From positions 1 to 57,472 of the forward strand of contig NZ_FOWD01000029.1 in the NCBI RefSeq assembly GCF_900115365.1: a stretch of 57,472 bases of DNA, given 5' to 3'. Below, in pieces: positions 50,379 through 57,472 of the stretch. The translations under genes and the position numbers were made by a program. Within the stretch, counting starts at the first letter, position 1; each line of letters starts with the position of its first letter. Under the pieces are notes generated by a model. The model saw only the letters and a list, made by a program, of their open reading frames with translations. It was not told where the DNA came from and searched no databases. Source of the DNA: Anaerocolumna aminovalerica (GTDB lineage: Bacteria; Bacillota; Clostridia; Lachnospirales; Lachnospiraceae).

Positions 50379-50654
50379 TTAACCAATCCTCCCTTCACGC
50401 AGCTCATTCATCACCTTATAAGCGATCAAGCGTAAAACATACTCCGGCATCGCTCTCCGGCCAAGTTCCCATTCCTGCATGGTCCGATAAGGTACGCCCA
50501 ACCACACAGAAAAATCAGTCCTGCTCATACCGGACTTTTCCCTGATCATTCTGAAACAATAAGCCAGGCGACGACGCTCAGCATCCTTGTCGTTTTTGTC
50601 ATACTTTTCTACTTCAATCTCGATTCCTTCGAGGTTATATATTTCCTTCTTCAT
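50379..50654 (-). CDS. XRE-family regulator
   Basis: This 91-aa protein has a C-terminal helix-turn-helix: LAYCFRMIREKSGMSRTDFS then PYRTMQEWELGRRAMPEYVL. The N-terminal 35 residues are charged. The ATG at 50654 follows GGAGG by five bases. Its promoter carries matching inverted repeats, so autoregulation is likely. It is co-transcribed with the small membrane protein. Confidence 0.85.
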   Translation of the reverse strand: MKKEIYNLEGIEIEVEKYDKNDKDAERRRLAYCFRMIREKSGMSRTDFSVWLGVPYRTMQEWELGRRAMPEYVLRLIAYKVMNELREGRIG

Positions 50655-50667
50655 AGGCGCCTCCTCA

Positions 50668-50725
50668 ATGTAGTCAATGCGTGCACTTCTATCTTTATTA
50701 TATGTGGTCAATGACTACATGTCAA
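50668..50725 (-). promoter_or_regulatory. Consensus promoter with operator pair
   Basis: On the minus strand a perfect TTGACA (50720-50725) and a perfect TATAAT (50697-50702) are 17 bases apart. Perfect 9-bp inverted arms ATGTAGTCA (50668-50676) and TGACTACAT (50712-50720) flank the -10 box, and a related TGGTCAATGACTA lies between the boxes. A promoter this strong needs repression, probably by the XRE protein it drives. Confidence 0.85.
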
Positions 50726-50736
50726 GGTAAATATAA

Positions 50737-50757
50737 GGGCCAGCGAATTGCTGACCC
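50737..50757 (-). terminator. Terminator of the conflict-system operon
   Basis: On the minus strand GGGTCAGC and GCTGGCCC form an 8-bp stem (one G-T pair) with an AATTC loop, followed by TTATATTT. It lies 23 bases past the stop of the 1218-aa gene. Confidence 0.6.
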
Positions 50758-50780
50758 CATCTGCTTATGCCACCATTTTT

Positions 50781-53700
50781 CTAATCCTTTTCCCCATCAT
50801 CTTCCATTACAGAGAAGTCAACCTTCAATACAGTATCAAATATCTGATCCAGATCCTCCAAATAGCTTTGACTTCTTTTATCAAACACCCTCATATATGT
50901 TCTAATAACCGGATTTCCTTCATCATCATGCAACGTCCCTGTGCTTACATGTATTTCTCTCTCAAGCAATTTCATTAATAAAGCGTAAAAATCTCTTTCC
51001 GCATCATTTAACTCTTTATCTTTTTTTCTTATTTCTTGATATTTCTGATTGATATGAGTGAGGTGTTCTCTAAGCCAATCTTTATAGTATCCATCCTGCT
51101 TTTCAAGCGCTGTTAAAAGGCGTCCCCACTCATCATATACTTCTTTCTTATCTGAGTTCATGATCCTATTGAGGCTAGCTGTATCAAGCACGTTCATCAT
51201 ACGAAAGTCTTGTAAATTTACTAGGTACCTCATATATATCAGGTCATCTTTTTCAATCTCATTTAAGAATTCAATAATTGTTACACTTTTACCTTTTGAA
51301 ATCATATTTATATCTGAAAGCCATACTTCAAAAGAAACAAGGGAATAACCATATTCTTCGCATATAGAAAGTGCATCCAAATCTGGCGTACCCAAAAAAT
51401 CTCGAAGATCTACTTCCGGGTTTAGCGCAGTTACAAAATCTTTTTTACTGTCTATAACAGGTATTTTCTCCGCATAATCCAATAAATCGATAGCATACGT
51501 CATCAATTCTTGTTTTGTTTCCTCGGAATCCATATACGCTTGAATGTGATCATCAATTACTGTAATAGAACCTCCATCACCACGTTTTTTTTCTGAGATA
51601 ACCTCGTCCTTTTCATTTCTTATCTCTATTAACATAGACTTCGGAATAAATACCTTATTCTTCTCTAAAAGCTCGGCCGGTACTTTCAGCAAAAACAGTA
51701 AAATTAACGACGAGAATGTTAGCATATACCCTTTTGTTTCTTTTATTTCATCGTTTTTCTCATAAGTAATCCATTCTCTTGTTACGATAGATGATTCTTT
51801 TAGCAGACTATACACAGCAACAATATAATTAGAGCGGCCATGCATGAATAATCCATGTAATGTTAGTGGTAGCTTAGATAAGTCTTTATAGTCATTAATC
51901 AATTCATTTGACTTATTCACTGATGGCATATTAGACTTGAAAAAATCAATAAAAGAATTTCTAGCCTGCTCAAGGGAAACATCTGTTGGAAGAGTAAAAG
52001 CTTTTGCAGCTCCAGTTTTAACAAGCTTCTGACAGCATAATGAAGAAAAACATGCATCCATAGTAATAATCTGTTTTATTATGTATGTCTTTCCTTTAAA
52101 ATCTATATTCGTACCAACTATTTTATTAAGCCATCCATTTTTTATAGCGTTATCGGTAGAAAAAACGTTGATATTCTCTACATTTAACTCTGAATCTACA
52201 TACTCCTTTCCTAAAATGCCAAGTGAAACTGTATCATCTCCATCAGTTCTTTTAGCTATAATACAGGTTCCTTCATCTGTGACATCTGGTTTTATGTCTC
52301 CATACAGATGTTTTATTGAAAACGCCCAATAAACTCCATATATTTTGGATTTATCATCAGAATTGGCGAGTAGCGTCTTCCAATAATATTTTTTTGCAGT
52401 TTGAATGTCGTTACGTTGTTCATAAATTGCCCCAAGATAAAGCATTAACTCTGGTGTCTTCAATTTATCGGCCGCATTTATAACCTCCTCCGACACTTCT
52501 CGCTGAAGGCCCAAAGAACAATATAAAATATTTCTAATAACAGAGAGATCATCTTTACCTTCAGGCATAAGATTATTTAAGGCAGATAGGCCTTCAATGG
52601 ATTTTTTTGCATTAATTAGTGCAAATGCATATAATTTGCGAAGATCATAATTCACAACACCTTTTATCTCAAGTGATTTCAGCACATTAAGACACATCTC
52701 ATATTTCTTACAATCATAAAAAATATGCGCTATCGTACTGTCGGATAGCATGCTCAAATATCTTAGATTCTGGTGTATCCACCTATCCTCTAATATGTCA
52801 ACATCCTTTTTATCCTTTGAGAGTCGATAAATATCAATATAATACTCTGCATAGTCATCACAGGTTGATTTATATGAGTTTAGTATTGCCTCCGCTTCTT
52901 CATCATCACCATCCCTAAAGAATAGATCAACCAAATTCAGAACTACCTCTGGTGACTCCATTGCCTCTGGAATAAAATCAGCAACTATGCTTTTAGCATC
53001 TGAAGCCTTGAAGTTAATAAGATATGCATTTAGGATGTCATAATTTCGGTTTTTTCTCCATAACTCCAAAAACTCGTCGCGCTCTATATCTCTACATTTA
53101 ATACGTGCAATCAAAATACATTCAGACAATTCTTCATGTATACTATTTGGGATGTTCTGAATAACTTCTGACAGCCTTTTTTTCTCTGAAATAGAAAAGG
53201 CTTGAATAATTGTTCTCCAATATATTTTTTGTATGCTAACCCCTGTCAAACTATATAAATCCTTTTTTCCCCATAAGGAATCCGTTGTTTTTACAGATAA
53301 CTCAACTGCTTCAGCATCAGTCGTACATCTTGCTATACCCTCTGTATAATGACGTGCCTCTTTTAATAAGGTGGTCAAATAATTATATCGATTGCCATTA
53401 ATAGCATCGATTACATTTTCGGCCCCCGGCACCTGCATTCTAAAAGCCTTTATAGTCTGCAAAATTTTCACTGTTTCACTTTCACTTTTCAGTGAAGTAA
53501 AAGGTGTCAATGTATAGCAATCAACATTATTTCTTACTTCCTTTTTTTCATCAAAAAGCCACGCGTCACCTGTTTGCATTTTAGAAACAAGTTCGCCTAA
53601 ATCACCTTCAAGCAAAAAATCATAACTGTCCAAAGGTTCTTCCTGTAAATATGAAAAAATAATTGCCTTTCTAACAGCGTCTTCTCTAATACTTATATTA

Positions 53701-54437
53701 TCAATATCTTTTAACGAATAATTTGTACGATACTTTTTTCCATCAACCAATGCCTTGCTAAGGACAAAGTTCACCCACTCATCAAGACTATTACTCTTTT
53801 CTCTAATAGCAGGTATAATACTTCTTAGTAAATCAAAATCTCCTTCCCAAAAACTATTGTTTAATTTCTGATGAATATCATATTCTTGATCTACAGATAA
53901 GCTTCCTTTACTGTTTGCAACTAATTCCAAAATATTATCTTGTACATCTTTTATACCTGTAATTGCATTACTGAGTTCTTTGGTATTTCTATCATTGTTT
54001 TGTATTATTTGCTTTGAATCACTAGAAAGAGATTTTTCTGTGTATTCTCGATGCTTCGTTATTAGCCCACCCAAAAAATCTCTAATTGCAGTTATATCTC
54101 TTCCATCAAGCGGATGCTCAATATCTTTTTTTATTCTATTAATTTCTGCATCTATGTATTCTGCATCTGTAACGTCTGCGTGAGTTGTGCCTGTATGCTT
54201 AAAAAGTCTATCTATTGTTCCGTCATTTTGTATCCACCGATAGAAGACAGGATTAGAAATAACAGTACCATAGTTTCTGCGAAAAAAATCGCGACAATAT
54301 CTTTTTATTTTGTATCTGTGTATTCTCTCAAAAAAAACATTCTTAATACTGCTTTTCCCTGCAGATATCTCATCAGTCATCATAAGGCTTATAAAATTGT
54401 ACACTGCATTTGCAGCCTTTGCCCATTCAATAACCAC
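50781..54437 (-). CDS. TPR-GreAB-C-PIN-like conflict protein
   Basis: This 1218-aa protein has an N-terminal helical region, TPR-like repeats (about 440-720), then a GreA/B C-terminal-like beta domain around 725-785 (LGILGKEYVDSELN, GTNIDFKGKTYIIKQI). A PIN-like nuclease region follows at about 855-1030, with TLHGLFMHGRSNYIVAVYSL and the acidic FLGTPDLDALSICEE. This order matches the TPR-GreAB-C-PIN (TGP) class of predicted conflict proteins, as I recall it from comparative genomics. The start is GTG with GAGGTGAG. Codons are A+T-rich and the gene sits between ICE backbone modules, so it is cargo. An RNA-cutting antiphage role is inference. Confidence 0.7.
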   Translation of the reverse strand: MVIEWAKAANAVYNFISLMMTDEISAGKSSIKNVFFERIHRYKIKRYCRDFFRRNYGTVISNPVFYRWIQNDGTIDRLFKHTGTTHADVTDAEYIDAEINRIKKDIEHPLDGRDITAIRDFLGGLITKHREYTEKSLSSDSKQIIQNNDRNTKELSNAITGIKDVQDNILELVANSKGSLSVDQEYDIHQKLNNSFWEGDFDLLRSIIPAIREKSNSLDEWVNFVLSKALVDGKKYRTNYSLKDIDNISIREDAVRKAIIFSYLQEEPLDSYDFLLEGDLGELVSKMQTGDAWLFDEKKEVRNNVDCYTLTPFTSLKSESETVKILQTIKAFRMQVPGAENVIDAINGNRYNYLTTLLKEARHYTEGIARCTTDAEAVELSVKTTDSLWGKKDLYSLTGVSIQKIYWRTIIQAFSISEKKRLSEVIQNIPNSIHEELSECILIARIKCRDIERDEFLELWRKNRNYDILNAYLINFKASDAKSIVADFIPEAMESPEVVLNLVDLFFRDGDDEEAEAILNSYKSTCDDYAEYYIDIYRLSKDKKDVDILEDRWIHQNLRYLSMLSDSTIAHIFYDCKKYEMCLNVLKSLEIKGVVNYDLRKLYAFALINAKKSIEGLSALNNLMPEGKDDLSVIRNILYCSLGLQREVSEEVINAADKLKTPELMLYLGAIYEQRNDIQTAKKYYWKTLLANSDDKSKIYGVYWAFSIKHLYGDIKPDVTDEGTCIIAKRTDGDDTVSLGILGKEYVDSELNVENINVFSTDNAIKNGWLNKIVGTNIDFKGKTYIIKQIITMDACFSSLCCQKLVKTGAAKAFTLPTDVSLEQARNSFIDFFKSNMPSVNKSNELINDYKDLSKLPLTLHGLFMHGRSNYIVAVYSLLKESSIVTREWITYEKNDEIKETKGYMLTFSSLILLFLLKVPAELLEKNKVFIPKSMLIEIRNEKDEVISEKKRGDGGSITVIDDHIQAYMDSEETKQELMTYAIDLLDYAEKIPVIDSKKDFVTALNPEVDLRDFLGTPDLDALSICEEYGYSLVSFEVWLSDINMISKGKSVTIIEFLNEIEKDDLIYMRYLVNLQDFRMMNVLDTASLNRIMNSDKKEVYDEWGRLLTALEKQDGYYKDWLREHLTHINQKYQEIRKKDKELNDAERDFYALLMKLLEREIHVSTGTLHDDEGNPVIRTYMRVFDKRSQSYLEDLDQIFDTVLKVDFSVMEDDGEKD

Positions 54438-54480
54438 TGTCTTCTCACCTCGATCTTATAAAAATATTTTTCATTACGGT

Positions 54481-54702
54481 TTATTCTTTTGATTCACCGC
54501 CTAGATTCTTTCTCCAATTTACATATTTCCCGGACTTCATCCGATTGTCAGTTGGTTTGGGGGCATCTTGAGGAATAGCCCATGATCTTCCAAATTTTGC
54601 GACTCCTTTTATCTTTCCCTGAACACACATATGTTGGACTGTCCTTGGCGACACGCCCCATTTTTTTGCAATCTCTTGAACGGTTACATAGCCTTCTAAC
54701 AT
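54481..54702 (-). CDS. Excisionase-type helix-turn-helix regulator
   Basis: This 73-aa protein begins MLEGYVTVQEIAKKWGVSPR and continues TVQHMCVQGKIKGVAKFGRS, the MerR/excisionase-type helix-turn-helix with its wing. The ATG at 54702 has GAGAGGT in front. It precedes the 1218-aa protein by 43 bases and shares its promoter. Proteins of this type often accompany TPR/PIN conflict genes as regulators; the promoter palindromes fit autoregulation. Confidence 0.82.
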   Translation of the reverse strand: MLEGYVTVQEIAKKWGVSPRTVQHMCVQGKIKGVAKFGRSWAIPQDAPKPTDNRMKSGKYVNWRKNLGGESKE

Positions 54703-54723
54703 AGTTACCTCTCTTTGCAAAAA

Positions 54724-54767
54724 TAAACTTTCATTTTAAGTTTAGTCGTTTAAACGCAATATGTCAA
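54724..54767 (-). promoter_or_regulatory. Promoter of the conflict-system operon with palindromes
   Basis: On the minus strand a perfect TTGACA (54762-54767) and TAAACT (54739-54744) are 17 bases apart. The spacer holds the perfect palindrome CGTTTAAACG (54747-54756). Inverted arms TAAACTT/AAGTTTA (54724-54730 and 54738-54744) overlap the -10 box. These look like operators. Confidence 0.75.
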
Positions 54768-54773
54768 TTAATA

Positions 54774-54806
54774 AAGAGTTGGCTTTGGAGCCAACTCTTC
54801 TTTTTT
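54774..54806. terminator. Terminator after parB, usable in both directions
   Basis: AAGAGTTGGCT and AGCCAACTCTT form a perfect 11-bp stem with a TTGG loop. On the plus strand it is followed by CTTTTTT, and on the minus strand by TTTATTAATT. It lies between the parB stop (54864) and the next promoter, so it separates the two operons. Confidence 0.85.
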
Positions 54807-54863
54807 GTGCATCATATTTCAATTACTCTTTAGTACTTTCATTATAATACTCCAACATTTTCA

Positions 54864-55790
54864 TTACTCACCAGTACTATTTTTCTTCTTCCACTCTTCC
54901 AAAAGTGAAAACATCACCTTTTCCATCTGAGATCTGGTATAGAATGTCGGGAAGTATTCCTGCAATTTCTTCTTCGTGATCGTGAGCTGCTGAAACCTGT
55001 TGCTCTCATCCTTGGGGGCATTCTCATTCAGGATCCGCATGAGTTCCATCTTAGTGACGGTATCATTTTCTTTCAGATAATCTCGTAATGCAAAGATCTG
55101 AAACGTCTTACAGATTTCATTCTCACACATGTACTCGTAAAGCATCTGCTGAACTTCGTGATCCAAGAAAGAAACTTCTACTGCTGTAGCAAGCGCCAAG
55201 GCTTTCTTATCTACTAAATCCAAAATAGATGGAATAAGTTCTACCAGACGAAGATACCGGTGCAACTGTCCACGACTCTCCCCGACCTGTTCAGCCAATT
55301 CATCGTCTGCTCGTCCTTCCGGGAAATTCGTCCCGAATTGGGACGCATTTTTTGACGGCCTTCCTGCCCTCCGGCGCATTGCATCATATCGCATCTTATA
55401 AGCAAATGCCTTTTCACTCGGCAGTATCTCTTCTCTCTGCAAATTCGAATCGACCATTGCCAGGACAGCTTCATCATCATCGTACTTCTTTATGATCGCA
55501 GGGATCCTTTCCAATCCGACTTCCTTGACCGCAAATAACCGCCGGTGACCGGAGATCATTTCATAATCTCCGTCATCAAGCGGTCTGACAGTAACCGGAA
55601 CCAGCACACCATTTAGCATGATGCTTTCCACAAGCTCATGCATCTTCTCATCATCCAGGACCTTGAAAGGATGATCCTTGAACGGCCGGATCTTAGCAAC
55701 CTCGATCTCATCACAACCGGCTATTGAAGGCACACAGAGCAATTCATCAATGGATGTCATCTTGATCTTTTGTCCAACTCTCTTAGCCAC
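54864..55790 (-). CDS. parB: ParB/Spo0J-like partition protein
   Basis: This 308-aa protein has the ParB N-terminal domain with [20 protein letters not shown], including the GHRR motif of CTP-binding ParB proteins, followed by [17 protein letters not shown] and a helix-turn-helix around residues 165-195 ([20 protein letters not shown]). It overlaps parA by 8 bases. It would bind a centromere-like site on the element and help keep the excised form. No parS-like repeat was identified with confidence. Confidence 0.92.
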   Translation of the reverse strand: MAKRVGQKIKMTSIDELLCVPSIAGCDEIEVAKIRPFKDHPFKVLDDEKMHELVESIMLNGVLVPVTVRPLDDGDYEMISGHRRLFAVKEVGLERIPAIIKKYDDDEAVLAMVDSNLQREEILPSEKAFAYKMRYDAMRRRAGRPSKNASQFGTNFPEGRADDELAEQVGESRGQLHRYLRLVELIPSILDLVDKKALALATAVEVSFLDHEVQQMLYEYMCENEICKTFQIFALRDYLKENDTVTKMELMRILNENAPKDESNRFQQLTITKKKLQEYFPTFYTRSQMEKVMFSLLEEWKKKNSTGE

Positions 55791-56571
55791 GATCCAACAC
55801 CTCCTCCGTTAATGTCCGGTACGCATTAGCCGCCTTTCCTTTCGGATCATACTGATAAATGCTGGAGCCTTCTGCACTGATCTCTGCCGCACGAACCGAA
55901 AAAGGGATGCAGGTATGAAACACGCCGATCTGATTCGAGTAAGTATCTATGACAAGCTGTGAGATATCCCTGGCATAATTTGTCCTGGCATCCACCATCG
56001 TAAGCAATATTCCTTCAATCCGAAGACTCTTATTAAGTCTCCTCTGAACACGACCGATGGTTTTTATGAGCTGCTCTAAACCCTTCACCGGAAGATACGC
56101 CGCCTGCACCGGGATCAGAACACTGTCCGCGCAAGCCAGGGCATTGATCGTAAGCATTCCGAGCGAGGGCATACAATCGATGATGATATACTTGTAGTCA
56201 TATTCTGCTTTGAGATATTCAACAATACTCCAGAGCATGACTTCCCTGCTCATGGCATTTACCAGATTGATCTCAAGAGCTGACAATTCGATATTGGCCG
56301 GAATAAGATCCACTCCTTCATCGTGCTGAATGATAGTCTGTGTGAGAGACAGTTTCTTCTCTTCCATTACTTCTGATAACAAAGTAGACAGCGTATATTC
56401 AAGACTGTCAGGCTCCCTGTATCCCAAACTGATCGTCATCGAGCCCTGAGGATCTCCGTCGATCAATAAAACCTTGTTGCCCTCTGCAGCCAGCCCGATC
56501 CCAAGATTTACAGCTGTAGTAGTCTTGCCGACCCCGCCTTTTTGATTTGCAACTGCGATAACCTTACACAT
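55783..56571 (-). CDS. parA: ParA/Soj-like partition ATPase
   Basis: This 262-aa protein starts with the deviant Walker A box KGGVGKTTT at residues 11-19 ([19 protein letters not shown]), and has [18 protein letters not shown] as Walker B region and [18 protein letters not shown]. ParA drives segregation together with ParB. It follows the DUF6462 gene by 14 bases with AAGGAGGG. This parA-first arrangement at the element's right end is typical of Tn1549-like ICEs. Confidence 0.95.
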   Translation of the reverse strand: MCKVIAVANQKGGVGKTTTAVNLGIGLAAEGNKVLLIDGDPQGSMTISLGYREPDSLEYTLSTLLSEVMEEKKLSLTQTIIQHDEGVDLIPANIELSALEINLVNAMSREVMLWSIVEYLKAEYDYKYIIIDCMPSLGMLTINALACADSVLIPVQAAYLPVKGLEQLIKTIGRVQRRLNKSLRIEGILLTMVDARTNYARDISQLVIDTYSNQIGVFHTCIPFSVRAAEISAEGSSIYQYDPKGKAANAYRTLTEEVLDRG

Positions 56572-56585
56572 GATCTTTGCCCTCC

Positions 56586-56840
56586 TTAGTTACTTTCCGG
56601 ATCGCCGTACATCACTTCAATGTACTCATCCAGCTTTTCAGTATTCACAAGACAAATACGCTTGATGCGGTATACTGCCTTAGCTTCATTTGCAAGATCC
56701 ATAAATGAGTGGATCCCCATAGAATAAAGGATCGCGCCTTCATCGTATCTAACCCATTTCTTCTTGCCATTTTTGAACTGAGCCTTGTAATTATCCAGTC
56801 TTTCCTGTTTACCGGGATCCTTTGATCTTCCTCTTTCCAT
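56586..56840 (-). CDS. DUF6462 protein (copy 2)
   Basis: This 84-aa relative of the protein at 1759-1980 shares [36 protein letters not shown] and the LDEYI end. The pattern resembles small winged excisionase-type proteins. It is encoded between another copy and parA, with AAGGAGG before the ATG. A role in excision, or control of the par operon, is possible. Confidence 0.78.
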   Translation of the reverse strand: MERGRSKDPGKQERLDNYKAQFKNGKKKWVRYDEGAILYSMGIHSFMDLANEAKAVYRIKRICLVNTEKLDEYIEVMYGDPESN

Positions 56841-56841
56841 A

Positions 56842-57132
56842 TCAGTTTCCTCCTTCCGGGCCTTCGCAATTGTTTTCCAGATACTTTTCGATCAACTCCA
56901 GATCGATGACCACGTTCTTCTTAATACGGATATTTGCTCCTGCCTCTTTTGCCAGTTTTACGAATGAGTAATAGTTCATGGAATACATCCGTGCGCCCTG
57001 TGCATAGGAAACAAAGTTCCGCTTCTTCTCATCTATGAACCGGTCAAGATCCGGCCCTCTTCTTAATGTCCGAAGAAGTTCCTTTTTTCTTTCTTCTTCC
57101 CGCTCTTCCTTTGATCTTTTTGCCACGATCAT
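56842..57132 (-). CDS. DUF6462 protein (copy 3)
   Basis: This 96-aa protein has a charged N-terminus (KRSKEEREEERKKELLR) and the core FVSYAQGARMYSMNYYSF, LAKEAGANIRIKKNVVID and IEKYLEN. It diverges more than the other two copies but keeps the YSM...LAKEA signature. The ATG at 57132 follows AGGAGGCTC. It is the first full gene of the par operon and lies downstream of the leader hairpin. Confidence 0.75.
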   Translation of the reverse strand: MIVAKRSKEEREEERKKELLRTLRRGPDLDRFIDEKKRNFVSYAQGARMYSMNYYSFVKLAKEAGANIRIKKNVVIDLELIEKYLENNCEGPEGGN

Positions 57133-57157
57133 GAGCCTCCTTTCGAATGAAAAATGT

Positions 57158-57229
57158 TTACAAGTTGCCCCAAGCACGAAAAAAGGCACCTACTCTAGAT
57201 TTCTCTAAAGTAAGTGCCTGTGAAACCAT
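57158..57229 (-). CDS. Putative 23-aa leader peptide overlapping the attenuator
   Basis: The ORF begins MVSQALTLEKSRVG and ends AWGNL, with AGAGGA ten bases before its ATG. It runs straight through the 15-bp terminator hairpin and stops 26 bases before the first DUF6462 gene. A ribosome translating it would melt the hairpin. It may equally be a chance ORF; no expression evidence exists here. Confidence 0.45.
   Translation of the reverse strand: MVSQALTLEKSRVGAFFRAWGNL
57179..57218 (-). terminator. Leader terminator or attenuator of the par operon
   Basis: On the minus strand GGCACTTACTTTAGA pairs with TCTAGAGTAGGTGCC over all 15 positions (two wobbles), around a GAAA loop, and TTTTTT follows. 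It points into the DUF6462/ParA/ParB operon and lies before its first gene. It would stop transcripts that start near the right end unless it is overcome. Confidence 0.85.
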
Positions 57230-57285
57230 CCAAAAGCTGTCCTCTGGATAATTTACCTGTTCAATTTACAGCCAAATCCGTGCTC

Positions 57286-57307
57286 TACATCACGTTCCGT
57301 GACGATG
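57286..57307 (+). repeat. Candidate integrase arm site, copy 3
   Basis: TACATCACGTTCCGTG and the following bases match 86-107 in 19 of 22 positions, in the same orientation. It lies close to the right end. Confidence 0.5.
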
Positions 57308-57385
57308 CACGAAGCATTTTTCCACTCTTACATGAGGCTTCAAGAGACCTCACTTTTCGGCTCAGAAAACGCGACTTTTTGCGTC

Positions 57386-57398
57386 TACATGCCGTTGT
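57386..57398 (+). repeat. Candidate integrase arm site, copy 4 (weak)
   Basis: TACATGCCGTT matches the first 11 positions of copy 2 except one, and then diverges. It lies exactly 100 bases from copy 3. It is weaker than the other three copies. Confidence 0.3.
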
Positions 57399-57410
57399 CC
57401 ATACTTGTCC

Positions 57411-57450
57411 GTAGTGTGACGAAGCGTGACAAGGAATGACAAGGAGCGAC
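57411..57450. repeat. Four tandem 10-bp repeats at the right end
   Basis: The units GTAGTGTGAC, GAAGCGTGAC, AAGGAATGAC and AAGGAGCGAC follow without gaps, each ending in GAC. The 10-bp spacing is close to one helical turn. They may bind an accessory protein (for example a DUF6462 or ribbon-helix-helix protein) or an activator of the par leader. Confidence 0.55.
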
Positions 57451-57472
57451 GAAATTAGATACTCTTTAACGT

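Larger units (their letters stand above)
57230..57472. other. Right end of element, non-coding
   Basis: No gene is supported in these bases. They hold two copies of the terminal TACAT-n-n-CGTT motif exactly 100 bases apart, four 10-bp tandem repeats, and presumably the promoter of the par leader, for which I see no clear boxes. The window probably ends close to the element boundary. Confidence 0.45.

Noticed and set aside
57411-57450. CRISPR array or coding tandem repeat
   Set aside because: Only four 10-bp units, no spacers, and no frame with a start signal across them.
57460-57472. Short direct repeat TTAACGT at 110-116 and at the last bases of the window as att core
   Set aside because: Only 7 bp and cut by the window edge; too short to support a core site.

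Overview
The window is a mobile element, almost certainly an integrative and conjugative element (ICE) of the Tn916/Tn1549 supergroup from a low-to-mid GC Clostridia host, probably a Lachnospiraceae gut bacterium. The evidence is the gene families (Tn916-type tyrosine integrase, Maff2, PrgI, DUF4315, DUF4366, CD1108-type NlpC/P60 protein, RepA_N initiator, DUF5688, DUF6462), strong AGGAGG ribosome sites, and no tRNA, rRNA or housekeeping gene. Nearly every gene lies on the minus strand.

Layout, left to right. 1-3.2 kb: left end with the integrase, a ribbon-helix-helix protein, a DUF6462 protein, an unknown 190-aa protein and a Cro/CI regulator. 3.2-6.2 kb: a phage-like control region with divergent promoters, a LexA/S24-type repressor, a second XRE protein, a DUF5131 gene broken by one in-frame TGA, and a small HAD hydrolase. 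6.2-29.9 kb: a visibly A+T-richer defence island, apparently one long minus-strand operon with its own promoter at 29892-29920. It carries a regulator and the complete type 1 BREX set brxA-brxB-brxC-pglX-pglZ-brxL. These are followed by a 398-aa protein with an HEPN-like R-x5-H motif, an RloC/PrrC-like ATPase, a UvrD helicase with an inserted nuclease domain and C-terminal RQC-like domain, a RecQ with an extra C-terminal HTH, and a NucS/DUF91-like nuclease.

30.3-48.6 kb: the conjugation and replication block, read leftwards: DUF5688, Cys-rich protein, RepA-like initiator, PcfB, VirD4/TraG, Maff2 pilin-like protein, VirB6-like protein, PrgI, VirB4, NlpC/P60, DUF4315, DUF4366, ArdC-like protein, TopB, MobC and relaxase, closed by a strong terminator at 30264-30311. 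48.9-54.7 kb: a second A+T-rich cargo block with an orphan methyltransferase, a small regulator/membrane pair and a 1218-aa TPR-GreAB-C-PIN-like conflict protein with its HTH regulator. 54.9-57.5 kb: ParB, ParA and two more DUF6462 proteins, preceded by a leader with a 15-bp GAAA-capped terminator hairpin overlapped by a 23-codon ORF.

How it fits together: int, the DUF6462 proteins and probable arm sites at both ends would handle integration and excision. The repressor region probably sets the timing. RepA and ParAB would maintain the circular form, relaxase, MobC, TopB and VirD4 process the DNA, and the VirB-like proteins build the channel. BREX and the accessory genes would protect the host from phage. 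The most interesting leads are the helicase/nuclease tail of the BREX operon, the TPR-GreAB-C-PIN-like locus, and three minus-strand leader terminators overlapped by short ORFs, which suggest attenuation.
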